Notes: generated by a model from the sequence alone, not told the origin. Numbered from the stretch's first letter, positions 1 through 9,713 are shown. The stretch: DNA of 64,000 nucleotides from Pelomonas sp. V22 (GCF_030014915.1 NZ_JAGIXS010000002.1:462296-526295), one strand, 5' to 3'. Made by a program: numbers and translations.

Positions 1-593
1 TCGAACGCGAGAGCGCGCAGCTTGTTGGTCGGCAACCCGTCGGCCTGCTGATAGCGCCTCACCTTGCCGGCCTGCCAGCGCAGCAGGCCGCTCTCGCTGG
101 CCATCCACACCGCGCCATCCGGGCCTTGAGCGAAGCCCCAGACGCGCCGGCCCTCGGTCAACTCGGGGGCGATCACCTGTTCGAACCGCCCCTGGCGCCA
201 GAGAACGGCGCCCTGGGCATGGCCGATCCAGAGCTGCCGCTGCTCGTCTTCAAGCAGGCCGAACACGGGCCCGGAGGCCAGCATCGGTGCCTGCTCGGCC
301 GTGACACCAGTGAAGCGCGCGCCATCGAAGCGGGCCAGCCCGCCTGACGTGCCCACCCAGAGCTGGCCGTCGCGGGTCTGCAGCAGCGCCTGCACGGTGT
401 TCAGCGGCAGGCCTTGCTCGGTCTGCCACAGGTCGAGCTTGTATTGGCTGAGCGAGCCGGTCGGGTCGCTCAGACGGTGGGGGGTGGCTGGGCCGGATGG
501 CGCGGCCTGAGGCGCACCGAGTGCGATGGCCCAAGCCAAGGCAGCGAATACGGCAACTACAGCGCGAACCTGCTTCGCGGCCAGTGGGAACAA
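1..593 (-). CDS. Two-component-regulator propeller protein, N-terminal part (cut by window edge)
   Basis: Only the N-terminal 197 residues lie in the window and the reading frame is still open at base 1. Reading leftward, a TTG start at 593 gives a hydrophobic signal peptide (about residues 8-30). From about residue 55 follow propeller blades with the recurrent motifs DGQLWVGT, RQLWIGH and DGAVWMAS. These blades are typical of periplasmic Reg_prop/Y_Y_Y sensor domains that precede a histidine kinase or GGDEF module. The output domain is outside the window, so kinase versus cyclase cannot be decided. No ATG fits. TTG is chosen because a CCGAGG-like Shine-Dalgarno lies just upstream. It follows the DUF6250 gene on the same strand after about 100 bases. 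Confidence 0.72.
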   Translation of the reverse strand, partial: MFPLAAKQVRAVVAVFAALAWAIALGAPQAAPSGPATPHRLSDPTGSLSQYKLDLWQTEQGLPLNTVQALLQTRDGQLWVGTSGGLARFDGARFTGVTAEQAPMLASGPVFGLLEDEQRQLWIGHAQGAVLWRQGRFEQVIAPELTEGRRVWGFAQGPDGAVWMASESGLLRWQAGKVRRYQQADGLPTNKLRALAF

Positions 594-690
594 GGGGAGC
601 CTCGGGGTCGAATCTAGCGTTGACCGGCGCAAGCGTACACGAGGCGCGCCGCTGCCAGGGCCAGCCAAGCGCGGCCCGGCGTGGACTGGG

Positions 691-1392
691 TCACGGCCAC
701 TGCCAGACCCTCACCGCCCTCACCTCCTGCCGCGACCAGGTGCTGCGCAGGCCGAAGTAGCCCGAGCGCAGCGGCGCGGGATCGCTGAAGGCAAAGAACT
801 CGACGCCATCCACCCGCACGCTGGAGCGGCCCTCCTGCACCAGCACCTGGATCAGGTACTCGTGGTTGGGCTTGAGCAGATGGGCAGCATCGCTGTACTC
901 CTGCAGCAGGCGGCGCTCGCCGCCGCCGTACTTGCGAAAGCGCGTGCTGGTGTTGTGGTTGCCGCCGATGCCCACGTAGTAGAGGTCGAGCCCGTCGTAG
1001 GCCTCGAACTGGCCGTTGCGGGTGAAGAGCTCGACATTCTTCGGGTCGCTGGCCATCCAGAACAGGTTGAGGTCACTGAGCCTGTCGTTGGAGCCATCCT
1101 CCACCAGCACCTTGCGCCGGAACTCGATCAGCAGATTGCCCTGCAGCTTGCGATTCAGCCAGACGGTGACGCCGCCCCGGGTGTCCAGCACCAGCTTGCC
1201 GTCCTGCACGCTGACGCTGGAGTGGAGCTCCGGCTGGTACTCGGCGATCCAGGCCGCAGGATCCAGGCGGGCGATGAAGTCATCTGCAAAGATCAGGCGG
1301 CGCTCGGCCGGAAGGGCTTCAGCGGCCAGAAGCGGGCCGCCGCTCAGGAGCAGCAGCGGCAGGCAAAGGGCGAGCGCATACAGGCGGTTCAT
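691..1392 (-). CDS. Secreted DUF6250-family protein
   Basis: A 233-residue protein with a clear signal peptide (residues 1 to about 23, Leu-rich and ending near LLAAEA). The single globular domain has a jelly-roll-like pattern and the motifs DLNLFWMASDP and YYVGIGGNHNTSTRFRKY. These match my recollection of DUF6250, a domain found near carbohydrate-active enzymes and possibly polysaccharide-binding. No catalytic residues can be assigned. Three in-frame ATGs lie close together (1392, 1398, 1404). I chose 1392 because it gives the most compact signal peptide. It is divergent from the acylase gene at 1466, with only about 70 bases between them for both promoters. Confidence 0.7.
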   Translation of the reverse strand: MNRLYALALCLPLLLLSGGPLLAAEALPAERRLIFADDFIARLDPAAWIAEYQPELHSSVSVQDGKLVLDTRGGVTVWLNRKLQGNLLIEFRRKVLVEDGSNDRLSDLNLFWMASDPKNVELFTRNGQFEAYDGLDLYYVGIGGNHNTSTRFRKYGGGERRLLQEYSDAAHLLKPNHEYLIQVLVQEGRSSVRVDGVEFFAFSDPAPLRSGYFGLRSTWSRQEVRAVRVWQWP

Positions 1393-1465
1393 CGTCATCG
1401 GCATCGGTGGGCGCCGCGAGCCTACACGAACGCCGCAGCGCTTTGAATCAGAATGCTGAGCAATC

Positions 1466-3892
1466 ATGACCCAGCCCACCCTGCCCCGCCCGCACCAGCT
1501 GCTGCTGGCCCTCTCCCTCGCTCTTTCACAGAGTGCGAGCCTCGCAGCCACGGCAGCAGCCGAGCCCATTGCGGTGCCAGGTCTTGCCAAGCCGGCGCAG
1601 ATCCAGGTCGACCGCTGGGGCGTGCCCCACCTCTATGCCGCCAGCAGCGAGGACCTGTTCTTCCTGCAGGGCTTCAACGCCGCGCGCGACCGGCTGTTCC
1701 AGATCGACCTCTGGCGCCGCCGGGGCCTCGGCAAGCTGGCCTCGATCTTCGGTGCCAACTTCGTCGAGCAGGACCGGGCGGCGCGGCTTTTCCTCTACCG
1801 GGGCGACATGGCGCGCGAATGGCGCAGCTACGGGCCTGAGGCCCAGCGCATCGCCACGCGCTTTGCGGCCGGCGTCAATGCCTACATCGACCTGATCGCC
1901 AAGGACACGAGCCTGCTGCCCCTGGAGTTCGGCTACTTCGGCTACCTGCCCGAGAAGTGGCAGGCCGAGGACGTGGTACGCATCCGCAGCCACGGCCTCA
2001 CGCGCAACCTCAGCTCCGAGGTCTCGCGCGCCACCATGGCCTGCGTCAGCGACCTGAAGCACGACCCGGTGCGCGCCCGCCTCTCGCCGCCCTGGGAAGC
2101 CCAGATGCCGCCGGGCCTCGACCCCTGCCTGCCACCCGAGCTGCTGCGCAGCTACCTGCTTGGCACACAAGGAGTCCAGATCAGCGGTCGCGACGAGCGC
2201 CGCAGCGCGCTCGAAACGCCCGAGCCCCCCGAGGCGCTGCTGGCGGCCGAGCAGCACAGCCAGCGGTCCGAGGGCAGCAATGCCTGGGCCATCGCGCCAG
2301 CACGATCAAGCACCGGCCGCGCCATCCTCGCGAGCGACCCGCACCGGGCCCATGGCGCGCCTTCGCTGCGCTACATCGTGCACCTGAACGCGCCCGGGCT
2401 GAACGTGATCGGCGGCGGCGAGCCGGCCCTGCCCGGCGTCTCCATCGGCCACAACGGCCAGGTCGCCTTCGGCCTCACCATCTTCGGCACCGACCAGGAA
2501 GACCTCTACGTCTACGAAACCAACCCGGCCCGCCCGAACGAGTACCGCTACAAGGGGGCCTGGGAGCCGATGAAGCGCCTCACCGAGACCATCGCCGTGC
2601 GCGGCGGTGCGCCGGTGCAGGTCGAGCTGCTGTTCACCCGCCACGGCCCGCTGCTGTATGCCGACACCGCCAAGCAGCGTGCCTATGCCTTGCGCGCGGC
2701 CTGGGCCGAGCCCGGCATGGCGCCCTACTTCGGCAGCATCGACTACATGAAGGCGCAGAGCTTCGGCGACTTCCGCCGCGCCATGGAGAAATGGGGCGCA
2801 CCGAGCGAGAACCAGATCTATGCCGACGCGGCCGGCAACATCGGCTGGGTGGCCGGCGGCCTGGCGCCGGTGCGGCCCAACTGGGACGGCCTGCTGCCCG
2901 TGCCCGGTGACGGCCGCTACGAGTGGAAGGGCTTCTGGGCCGGCAAGGACATGCCCTCGATCTACAACCCCGAGGCCGGCTGGCTGGCATCGGCCAACGA
3001 ACAGAACCTGCCCGCCGGCTATCCGTACAAGGAGCGCAAGCTGGGCTTCGAATGGGCGGTCACGGCCCGCTACCAGCGCCTGGCCGAGGTGCTGAAGTCG
3101 CAGCCCAAGATGAGCCTTGAGGACACGATGCGGCTGCAGACCGACCTGCTCTCCATCCCGGCGCGGCGCCTGCAGGCCGTACTGAAGAGCGCCAGCCTGC
3201 AAAGCGCCCCCGCCAAGGAGGCAGCGCGTCTGCTGCAGGACTGGGATGCGGTGGAGAACGGCAGCTCGGCCGCCGCCGCGCTGTACGAGCTCTGGTTCAC
3301 GCGCCACCTGGGCCCGGCGCTGAAGGATGCGCTGCTGCCGCCCCGCGCCGCCCAATTGCTGCGTACAGCCGACGCCGAAGTGATGCTGGACACCCTGGAG
3401 CAGCCCGAGCCCGCGCTGGGCGCGAACGGCCGGGCCCGCCGCGACGAGATCCTCGACAAGAGCCTCGCGGGCGCCTGGGCCGAGCTGCAAAAGCTCGCCG
3501 GCAGCGACCCGGCCGCCTGGCGCTGGGACAAGCTGCACCACATCCTGTTCGCCCATCCGCTGGCCAATGCCGCTGATGCGACGACGCGGGCGCGCCTCAA
3601 CGTCGGGCCCCTGCCGCGTCAGGGTGGCAGCCACACGGTCAATGTCTCGAGCTACGACCCGGCGAACTTCCGCCAGATCGGCGGTGCCTCGTTCCGCGTG
3701 GTGATCGACGTGGGCGACTGGGACAACTCGCGCGCGATGAATACGCCGGGCCAGTCGGGCGACCCGGCGAGCCCGCATTACCGCGACCTGGCCCCGCTGT
3801 GGCTCAAGGGCGAGTACTTCCCGCTGCTCTACACGCGGGCCAAGGTCGATGCGGCGACCGAACGCCGCATCGAGCTCGTCCCCGGCAAGTAA
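1466..3892 (+). CDS. Penicillin acylase family protein (Ntn hydrolase)
   Basis: An 808-residue secreted amidohydrolase precursor. A signal peptide (residues 1 to about 30) is followed by the alpha region (VDRWGVPHLYA, the typical start of this family). Autocleavage is expected before Ser271 in the motif EGSNAWAI, making Ser271 the N-terminal nucleophile of the beta chain. Further family signatures are GVSIGHNGQVAFGLT and, near the C-terminus, DNSRAMNTPGQSGDP. Members hydrolyse beta-lactam side chains, N-acyl-homoserine lactones or other N-acyl compounds in the periplasm. The substrate here cannot be read from sequence. It is divergent from the DUF6250 gene and convergent with the DUF418 gene. 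Length is normal and nothing is broken. Confidence 0.9.
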   Translation: MTQPTLPRPHQLLLALSLALSQSASLAATAAAEPIAVPGLAKPAQIQVDRWGVPHLYAASSEDLFFLQGFNAARDRLFQIDLWRRRGLGKLASIFGANFVEQDRAARLFLYRGDMAREWRSYGPEAQRIATRFAAGVNAYIDLIAKDTSLLPLEFGYFGYLPEKWQAEDVVRIRSHGLTRNLSSEVSRATMACVSDLKHDPVRARLSPPWEAQMPPGLDPCLPPELLRSYLLGTQGVQISGRDERRSALETPEPPEALLAAEQHSQRSEGSNAWAIAPARSSTGRAILASDPHRAHGAPSLRYIVHLNAPGLNVIGGGEPALPGVSIGHNGQVAFGLTIFGTDQEDLYVYETNPARPNEYRYKGAWEPMKRLTETIAVRGGAPVQVELLFTRHGPLLYADTAKQRAYALRAAWAEPGMAPYFGSIDYMKAQSFGDFRRAMEKWGAPSENQIYADAAGNIGWVAGGLAPVRPNWDGLLPVPGDGRYEWKGFWAGKDMPSIYNPEAGWLASANEQNLPAGYPYKERKLGFEWAVTARYQRLAEVLKSQPKMSLEDTMRLQTDLLSIPARRLQAVLKSASLQSAPAKEAARLLQDWDAVENGSSAAAALYELWFTRHLGPALKDALLPPRAAQLLRTADAEVMLDTLEQPEPALGANGRARRDEILDKSLAGAWAELQKLAGSDPAAWRWDKLHHILFAHPLANAADATTRARLNVGPLPRQGGSHTVNVSSYDPANFRQIGGASFRVVIDVGDWDNSRAMNTPGQSGDPASPHYRDLAPLWLKGEYFPLLYTRAKVDAATERRIELVPGK

Positions 3893-3899
3893 GCCGGGG
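3880..3899. terminator. Hairpin across the acylase stop codon
   Basis: CCCCGGC and GCCGGGG form a perfect 7-bp stem around a 6-base loop that contains the TAA stop of the acylase gene. It sits 10 bases from the stop of the convergent DUF418 gene, so it could separate the two transcripts. There is no U-tract, so intrinsic termination is uncertain. Confidence 0.4.
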
Positions 3900-3909
3900 G
3901 GAGACCGGA

Positions 3910-5673
3910 TCAGGCCGCGCTGGTCGCAGCTGCCGATGGGCTGCGGTCAATCCGCAGCTTGGGCACCTGACGGTAGGTGAAGCCGCGCCACAGCCATTCC
4001 ATCGGGCCGTAGCGGAAGCGGCTCAGCCACCAGTTGCTGAATGCGATCTGGGCGATGTACACGACGGCGACGAAGACCACCTGCATGCTGCGCGACATGC
4101 CCCAGTGGCCGAGGCCATAGCCGTAAAAGTACAGCGTGCAGATCAGCGACTGCATCAGGTAGTTGGTCAAGGCCATGCGGCCCGGCGCAGCCAGGTAACG
4201 CACCGCGCCGAAGGTCTTGCTGTGCAGCATCACGACCAGCAGGCCCACGTAACCCAGGCAGGCCGGCAGATTGCCCAGCGTGCGCAGGCCATGGGCGATG
4301 CCCCAGCCGTCGTAGCGGTCGCCTGGCGTGTGCGAGACACCGATGAAGCAAGTCACCAGGCCAAGGCCGATGCCGATCGGCAGGCCCCACAGCGCCATCT
4401 TGCGGAACAGCGGCAGGTGGCGCTTGGTGTCTTCCATCACGCCGGAGCGCACGAACCACACGCCCATCAGGAACATGCCGACCAGCAGCACGGCAAAGCC
4501 CGCATCGCCGGCGGCCTTCTCGGGGAACTGGCGGGCACGGCGCTCGACGATGTCGGCATAGCTGCCCTTGCTGAACAGCTTGGTTTCGGTGGCGCGGTTC
4601 TCGGCGCCCTCCTTCAGCCGCTTCTCCTTTTCGGCCTTGGCTTCGGCCGCCTTCTCGGCCCTGGTCTTGGGCTTTTCAACCGCCTTGGCGGCCGAAGCGG
4701 CCTTGGCCACCGAGGCTGCTGCCAGCACCGGCGACGCCGGGGCCGCAGGTGTGGCCGCAGCGCTCACGGCCGGCTTGTCTTCACTGCCCGGCGGCACGAC
4801 GGTGGGATCGGGCGAGAACTGCTGGGTCACGGCCCCGAGGGTCATGGCCAGGCCCGAAAACACGTAGATGCTGGCGGCCATGCGCAGGCTGCGCTTCTCG
4901 GCCGGCTCGTAGTACTTCTTGGACAACCAGCCAAAAATCAGCAGCAAAGGACCGAATGCCGACAGCGACAAGCGCGCCTCCATCGGGCCATCCGGCCAGG
5001 CCCAGAAGCCGACAGCGGCCACCGTGGCGAGCCCGCCGATCAGCATCAGCAGGAAGCTGAACAGCGGCGTGCCGAACACCCGCTTGGGCGAACGCAGGTA
5101 GATGCCCAGCAGCCCGATGAGGATGAGGCCGACCATCACCGCGAACATCGCATTGGCCGCAAAGCCGAGGCCCAGCGCCGCGAGGATGCCGATGAAGATG
5201 GGCCAGGGCCGGCCGTACAGCACGATCATCAGCCCGAGCGCCCCGATGGCGTAGCTGAAGAGGATGTCGCCTTCCCACAGGAAGATGTAGTGCATGGCGC
5301 CGAAGACGCCCAGCGCCAGCACGCGGCGCAGGTAGACCTTCTTGAACTCGCGCCCGGCCTTCTCGGCCCGCACCAGCATCACGGCAAAGCCCATGCCAAA
5401 CAGCAGGGAGAAGATGGTCCAGAACTTGCCGGCCACGAAGTAGTTGACGAACCAGTTGGCCAGCCAGTCGAGGCCGGTGGCATCACGCGGGATGCCGTCG
5501 TTGAAGGCAGCGAACGGTCGGTTGAACCATTCGATGTTCATCAGAAAGATGCCCACCAGGGCAAACCCTCGGACGACGTCCAGCGCCTCGATGCGCTGGT
5601 TGTCGGCCACGGGGGCGAAGGGTGCCGGCGCTGCTGGGCTTTCCGGCGAAGAATTCTCTGACACAGCATTCAT
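3910..5673 (-). CDS. DUF418 domain-containing polytopic membrane protein
   Basis: A 587-residue inner-membrane protein. After a Pro/Ala-rich cytoplasmic start comes the family signature RIEALDVVRGFALVGIFLMN, then many transmembrane segments and the C-terminal DUF418 block (ALTNYLMQS, FRYGPMEWLWRGFTY). DUF418 proteins are poorly characterised and are often described as putative transporters or acyltransferase-3-like membrane proteins. Unusually, the middle (about residues 290-370) carries a hydrophilic low-complexity insert rich in Ala, Lys and Glu, absent from the shorter members I know. ATG 5673 is preceded by GGGAG at good spacing. Longer in-frame extensions upstream have no such site. Confidence 0.82.
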   Translation of the reverse strand: MNAVSENSSPESPAAPAPFAPVADNQRIEALDVVRGFALVGIFLMNIEWFNRPFAAFNDGIPRDATGLDWLANWFVNYFVAGKFWTIFSLLFGMGFAVMLVRAEKAGREFKKVYLRRVLALGVFGAMHYIFLWEGDILFSYAIGALGLMIVLYGRPWPIFIGILAALGLGFAANAMFAVMVGLILIGLLGIYLRSPKRVFGTPLFSFLLMLIGGLATVAAVGFWAWPDGPMEARLSLSAFGPLLLIFGWLSKKYYEPAEKRSLRMAASIYVFSGLAMTLGAVTQQFSPDPTVVPPGSEDKPAVSAAATPAAPASPVLAAASVAKAASAAKAVEKPKTRAEKAAEAKAEKEKRLKEGAENRATETKLFSKGSYADIVERRARQFPEKAAGDAGFAVLLVGMFLMGVWFVRSGVMEDTKRHLPLFRKMALWGLPIGIGLGLVTCFIGVSHTPGDRYDGWGIAHGLRTLGNLPACLGYVGLLVVMLHSKTFGAVRYLAAPGRMALTNYLMQSLICTLYFYGYGLGHWGMSRSMQVVFVAVVYIAQIAFSNWWLSRFRYGPMEWLWRGFTYRQVPKLRIDRSPSAAATSAA

Positions 5674-5908
5674 TAGGTAGCTCCCGAAATTGTTGGACTG
5701 TGTGTGGAGGACGGAAGCGCGCATCCTCGCAGGCCTGTGCGAATTGCGACACCCCACATGCGACAAAGCGACAAAAACACGGGATCGGCGACCCATTGGC
5801 AGGACGACTGTCCGCTGCTCTTGGCACTCCCCATTCGAGGGCCGCTTGACGCTACAGTCGGATGGCAATTCCTCTGTATAGCGCCGGCCCCGAGCCTGCC
5901 CCACCTCC

Positions 5909-7603
5909 ATGAGCGTCCAGACCTCGCTGCTGCTCCACAGTTTCCGAGGCCGGCTGGCGCTCTGTTTTGGTGGCCTGTCCCTGCTGGTATTGCTGAGCGT
6001 TGGGCTCTACTTCGGCCACATGGCCACGCAGCAGCTGGGGCAGGCTGCCCGCGAAAAGGTCCATTCAGCGGCGCAGGCCGCCGCCGACCTGCTCGGCGCG
6101 AACCTGCGCGAGCGCGAGCTGGAAATCGCGCTGCTCAGCATGGCGCCGCACTTCACTCGCGGCGACCTGAAGAATCCCGAACTGCTGGAATCGCTGCAGC
6201 GACGCAAACTGCTGCGCCGTGAGTTCGCCTGGCTGGGCGTCGCGGATGTCGAGGGCCAGGTGCTGCAGGCCAGCGATGGTTTGCTGGCGGGCGTTTCCGT
6301 GGCCCAGCGCCCCTGGTTCATGGCGGCCATGAAAGGCGTCTACGTCGGGGACCTGCACGAAGCCAAGCTGCTGGCCAAGTTGCTGCCGCAGCAGGCCGAC
6401 GGCGAGCCGCCGCGCTTCATCGATTTCGCTGCGCCCATCCGCGACCGACAGGGCCGCCTGGTCGGCGTTGTCGGCGCCCATGCGCACTGGAACTGGGTGA
6501 CCGAGACGGTGCAGTCCACGCTGGCGCAACGGCAGATGGGGGGCGAGGCCGAAATCCTGATCGTCGACAAGAGCGGCAACGTGCTCTATCCGCGCGCGCT
6601 GGCGGGCAATGCCCAGTTGCCCAAGGGCGTGCCTGAAGGCGCGGCCTCCAGCGTCGCGCGCTGGAACGATGGCATCGAATACCTGTCCAGCGAGGTGCCG
6701 GTGAGCGCAGGCACAAGCAGCGACCTGGGCTGGCGCATCGTCGTTCGGCAGTCCATCGATCTCGCCCTCGCGCCCGCGCACGAGTTGCGCCGTCAGTTGC
6801 TGGCCCTGGGACTGGCGGCCGCCCTGCTCGCCACCCTGGTCGCGATCTGGCTGGCGCGATCGATCAGCCGGCCCATCGAGCAACTCGCTACCGCCGCGCG
6901 GCGGGTCCAGCAGCGCAGCGATGCGCCACGCTACCCCGCTGCGGGCGGCCTGCAGGAGATCGACCAATTGAGCGAGGCCATGCGCTCGATGACCGACTCG
7001 CTGCTCAGCCACGAGCGCGAGCTGGAAGCCTTGAACCAGACGCTGGAACAGCAGGTGCAGCAGCGCACCGAGGCGCTGGCGGCCGCCAATGCGGAGCTGG
7101 AGCGCTTGGCCACCCGCGATGCGCTGACCGGCCTGGCCAACCGCCGCAGCTTCGACGAGCGCCTGCTGGCCTGCTTCCAGACCGCCCGGCGAACCGGACG
7201 CGGCTTTGCGCTGCTGCTGCTGGATGCCGACCATTTCAAGCGCGTCAACGACCAGCATGGCCATACCGTGGGCGACCAGGTGTTGCAGCAGTTGGGCCAG
7301 CTGCTGAAGGCCAGCATCCGCTCCATCGACCTGGCGGCCCGCTACGGTGGCGAGGAATTCGCCGTGCTCTTGCCCGAGACCGCTGGCCTAGACGAAGCGG
7401 CGGCCGTGGCCGACAAGATCCGCGCCGCCGTGGCGCTGGCCGATTTCCCGGCAGTGGGCCGGATGACGATCAGCGTGGGCGTGGCCAGTTGGCATGCCGC
7501 CGACACCGATCCGCTGCGCCTGGTGCAGCGGGCCGATAAGGGCCTCTACGCTGCCAAGGGTGCCGGCCGCAATCAGGTGATGGTTGAGAAAGCTACGACC
7601 TGA
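5909..7603 (+). CDS. Membrane diguanylate cyclase with Cache sensor, HAMP and GGDEF
   Basis: A 564-residue protein. It has TM1 (about residues 15-38), a periplasmic dCache-type sensor (about 40-285), TM2 (about 290-312), HAMP (about 313-365), a coiled coil (about 366-395) and a GGDEF domain (about 400-560). The active site reads GGEEF at residues 480-484, which should support synthesis of cyclic di-GMP from two GTP. The inhibitory site RxxD (RSID) lies at the canonical distance upstream, so product feedback is expected. Its 3' end overlaps the convergent DUF2520 gene by 11 bases. The sensed ligand is unknown. Confidence 0.92.
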   Translation: MSVQTSLLLHSFRGRLALCFGGLSLLVLLSVGLYFGHMATQQLGQAAREKVHSAAQAAADLLGANLRERELEIALLSMAPHFTRGDLKNPELLESLQRRKLLRREFAWLGVADVEGQVLQASDGLLAGVSVAQRPWFMAAMKGVYVGDLHEAKLLAKLLPQQADGEPPRFIDFAAPIRDRQGRLVGVVGAHAHWNWVTETVQSTLAQRQMGGEAEILIVDKSGNVLYPRALAGNAQLPKGVPEGAASSVARWNDGIEYLSSEVPVSAGTSSDLGWRIVVRQSIDLALAPAHELRRQLLALGLAAALLATLVAIWLARSISRPIEQLATAARRVQQRSDAPRYPAAGGLQEIDQLSEAMRSMTDSLLSHERELEALNQTLEQQVQQRTEALAAANAELERLATRDALTGLANRRSFDERLLACFQTARRTGRGFALLLLDADHFKRVNDQHGHTVGDQVLQQLGQLLKASIRSIDLAARYGGEEFAVLLPETAGLDEAAAVADKIRAAVALADFPAVGRMTISVGVASWHAADTDPLRLVQRADKGLYAAKGAGRNQVMVEKATT

Positions 7604-8459
7604 GCAACTGCGCCAGGCGCTGCAGCGCCGCCTCGTCCAGCCGCCCCGCTTCGCGCGCCAGTGCCAACTGGCGGTGCGAGAACTCGCGATAGAACGAGCC
7701 GTGGGCACCGCCCAGACCGTCGAGCGCCTGCAGATGGGCCGCCACCACGCCGGCGTCGCCACGCGAGATCGGCCCCGCCTGGGCGCCGGCCAGGCCGCGC
7801 CTCTCGGCAGCTTCCAGCGTGGCGCGCGCCAGCGGCAGCAGCGCCTGGAGGCTCTGCTCGGGCGTGAAGCCGAGGGCCTGCGCCCAGATCTGCCCCGCCT
7901 CGTCCAGCATTGACAGCAGGAAGCTCGCCGCATAGCTGGCGGCGCCGTGATAGGCGGCGCGCTGGCCGGGCTGCAGGGCCAGCGGCCTCATGCCGAGGCG
8001 CAAGGCCAGGTCCTGCAGCCCGAGGCGCAGCGCTTCGCCGTCGGCCTCGATGCCCACGCTGCCACCCGGCAATCGCTGCAGGGCCAGCGAAGGATCGGAA
8101 AAGATCTGCAGCGGATGGAAGCCGCCGATGCTGGCGCCCGCAGTCTGGGCTGAGGCCAGCGCCGTCAGTTCGGTCGCGCCGCTGCAATGGACCACGGCCT
8201 GGCCGGCGCGCCAGCTCAATTGGCCACATTGCGAAGCGATGGCATCGTCGGGCACGCACAGGAACACGAGGTCCGCCGCCGCGGCCGCCCGTTCGGGCTG
8301 CAACGCCACGCAGGCCTTCAGCTCGGCAGCCAGCGCCTCGGCCACCTCGGCTCGCCGATTGGCCACGGCCACCACATCCAGGCCGGCGGCATCGAAGGCC
8401 CGCGCCAGCGTGGCTCCCAAACGGCCGCAGCCGATGATGGCGATGCGGCCGGGGTCCAT
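7593..8459 (-). CDS. Rossmann-like / DUF2520 domain protein
   Basis: A 288-residue cytoplasmic protein. The N-terminal nucleotide-binding Rossmann fold opens with IAIIGCGRLGATLARAF and resembles F420/NADP-dependent oxidoreductases and ketopantoate-reductase-like folds. The C-terminal helical DUF2520 half contains YHGAASYAASFLLSMLDEA. The reaction is not known. The gene starts 11 bases after the gcdH stop on the same strand, so it is probably co-transcribed. Convergent overlap with the cyclase gene at its 3' end. Confidence 0.85.
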   Translation of the reverse strand: MDPGRIAIIGCGRLGATLARAFDAAGLDVVAVANRRAEVAEALAAELKACVALQPERAAAAADLVFLCVPDDAIASQCGQLSWRAGQAVVHCSGATELTALASAQTAGASIGGFHPLQIFSDPSLALQRLPGGSVGIEADGEALRLGLQDLALRLGMRPLALQPGQRAAYHGAASYAASFLLSMLDEAGQIWAQALGFTPEQSLQALLPLARATLEAAERRGLAGAQAGPISRGDAGVVAAHLQALDGLGGAHGSFYREFSHRQLALAREAGRLDEAALQRLAQLLRS

Positions 8460-8470
8460 GGCTGCGAGGC

Positions 8471-9655
8471 TCAGAACGCGGCGATGCCGGTTTGCGCGCG
8501 ACCGAGGATCAGCGCATGGATGTCATGCGTGCCCTCGTAGGTGTTGACCACCTCCAGGTTGACCAGGTGGCGGGCAATGCCGAACTCGTCGGAGATGCCG
8601 TTGCCGCCCAGCATGTCGCGAGCCGCGCGGGCGATCTCCAGGCTCTTGCCGCAGCTGTTGCGCTTCATGATGGAGGTGATCTCGACGGCGGCCGTGCCCT
8701 CGTCCTTCATGCGGCCCAGGCGCAGGCAGCCCTGCAGGCCGAGGGTGATCTCGGTCTGCATGTCGGCCAGCTTCTTCTGCACCAGCTGGTTGGCGGCCAG
8801 GGGCTTGCCGAACTGCTTGCGGTCCAGCACGTACTGGCGGGCCTTGTGCCAGCAGTCCTCGGCCGCGCCGAGGGCACCCCAGGCAATGCCGTAGCGGGCG
8901 CTGTTCAGGCAGGTGAAGGGGCCCTTCAGACCACGCACTTCGGGGAAGGCGTTCTCCTCCGGGCAGAAGACCTCGTCCATCACGATCTCGCCGGTGATGG
9001 AGGCACGCAGGCCCACCTTGCCGTGGATGGCCGGTGCGGTGAGGCCCTTGAAACCCTTCTCCAGCACGAAGCCACGGATGGCGCCCTCGTCATCCTTGGC
9101 CCAGACCACGAACACGTCGGCCACCGGGCTGTTGGTGATCCACATCTTGGCGCCGGTGAGGCTGTAGCCGCCGGCCACCTTGCGGGCCCGCGTGACCATG
9201 GAGCCGGGGTCCGAGCCATGGTTGGGTTCGGTCAGGCCGAAGCAGCCAATCCATTCGCCGTTGGCAAGCCGGGGCAGGTACTTCTGCTTGGTCGCTTCGC
9301 TGCCGAACTCGAAGATCGGCACCATCACCAGCGAGCTCTGCACGCTCATCATCGAGCGGTAGCCCGAATCGACGCGCTCCACCTCGCGGGCCACCAGGCC
9401 GTAGCTCACGTAGTTGAGGCCGGGGCCGCCGTACTCGGCCGGGATGGTGGGGCCCAAGAGGCCCAAGGCGCCCATCTCGCGGAAGATCTCGAGGTCGGTG
9501 CGCTCATGGCGAAAAGCCTCCAGCACGCGCGGCGCCAGGCGTTCCTGGCAGTAGGCGGCGGCCGCATCGCGCACCATGCGCTCGTCGTCGCTGAGCTGCT
9601 CGTTCAGCAGCAGCGGGTCGTCCCAGTGGAAGCTTGCCTTGGTCTTGGTGCTCAT
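8471..9655 (-). CDS. gcdH: Glutaryl-CoA dehydrogenase
   Basis: A 394-residue FAD-dependent acyl-CoA dehydrogenase that oxidises and decarboxylates glutaryl-CoA to crotonyl-CoA, in lysine and aromatic catabolism. The whole length matches GcdH: N-terminal [51 protein letters not shown], and catalytic Glu374 in [17 protein letters not shown]. The conserved Arg before Ser/Thr in the substrate pocket appears in the [18 protein letters not shown] region. ATG 9655 has an AGGA-type ribosome site. A divergent LysR gene and a dyad at its promoter suggest GcdR-like control. Confidence 0.95.
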   Translation of the reverse strand: MSTKTKASFHWDDPLLLNEQLSDDERMVRDAAAAYCQERLAPRVLEAFRHERTDLEIFREMGALGLLGPTIPAEYGGPGLNYVSYGLVAREVERVDSGYRSMMSVQSSLVMVPIFEFGSEATKQKYLPRLANGEWIGCFGLTEPNHGSDPGSMVTRARKVAGGYSLTGAKMWITNSPVADVFVVWAKDDEGAIRGFVLEKGFKGLTAPAIHGKVGLRASITGEIVMDEVFCPEENAFPEVRGLKGPFTCLNSARYGIAWGALGAAEDCWHKARQYVLDRKQFGKPLAANQLVQKKLADMQTEITLGLQGCLRLGRMKDEGTAAVEITSIMKRNSCGKSLEIARAARDMLGGNGISDEFGIARHLVNLEVVNTYEGTHDIHALILGRAQTGIAAF

Positions 9656-9713
9656 GTCTCGTCCTGTGAGTGTCTACGGCTGGCAGCAATTTTCTGCAGC
9701 CTGATGTTCGGCG

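Noticed and set aside
2306-3778. A 490-codon frame opposite the penicillin-acylase gene
   Set aside because: Shadow of a well-conserved Ntn hydrolase gene. Arg/Gly/Ala-rich translation.
3799-5661. A 620-codon frame opposite the DUF418 gene
   Set aside because: Composition is Gln/His/Ala-rich and low in hydrophobic blocks. The opposite strand encodes a recognisable polytopic family.
5745-5773. Three GCGACA direct repeats upstream of the DUF418 and GGDEF genes
   Set aside because: Six-base repeats with unequal spacing are easily due to chance. No dyad or promoter alignment supports a regulatory site.
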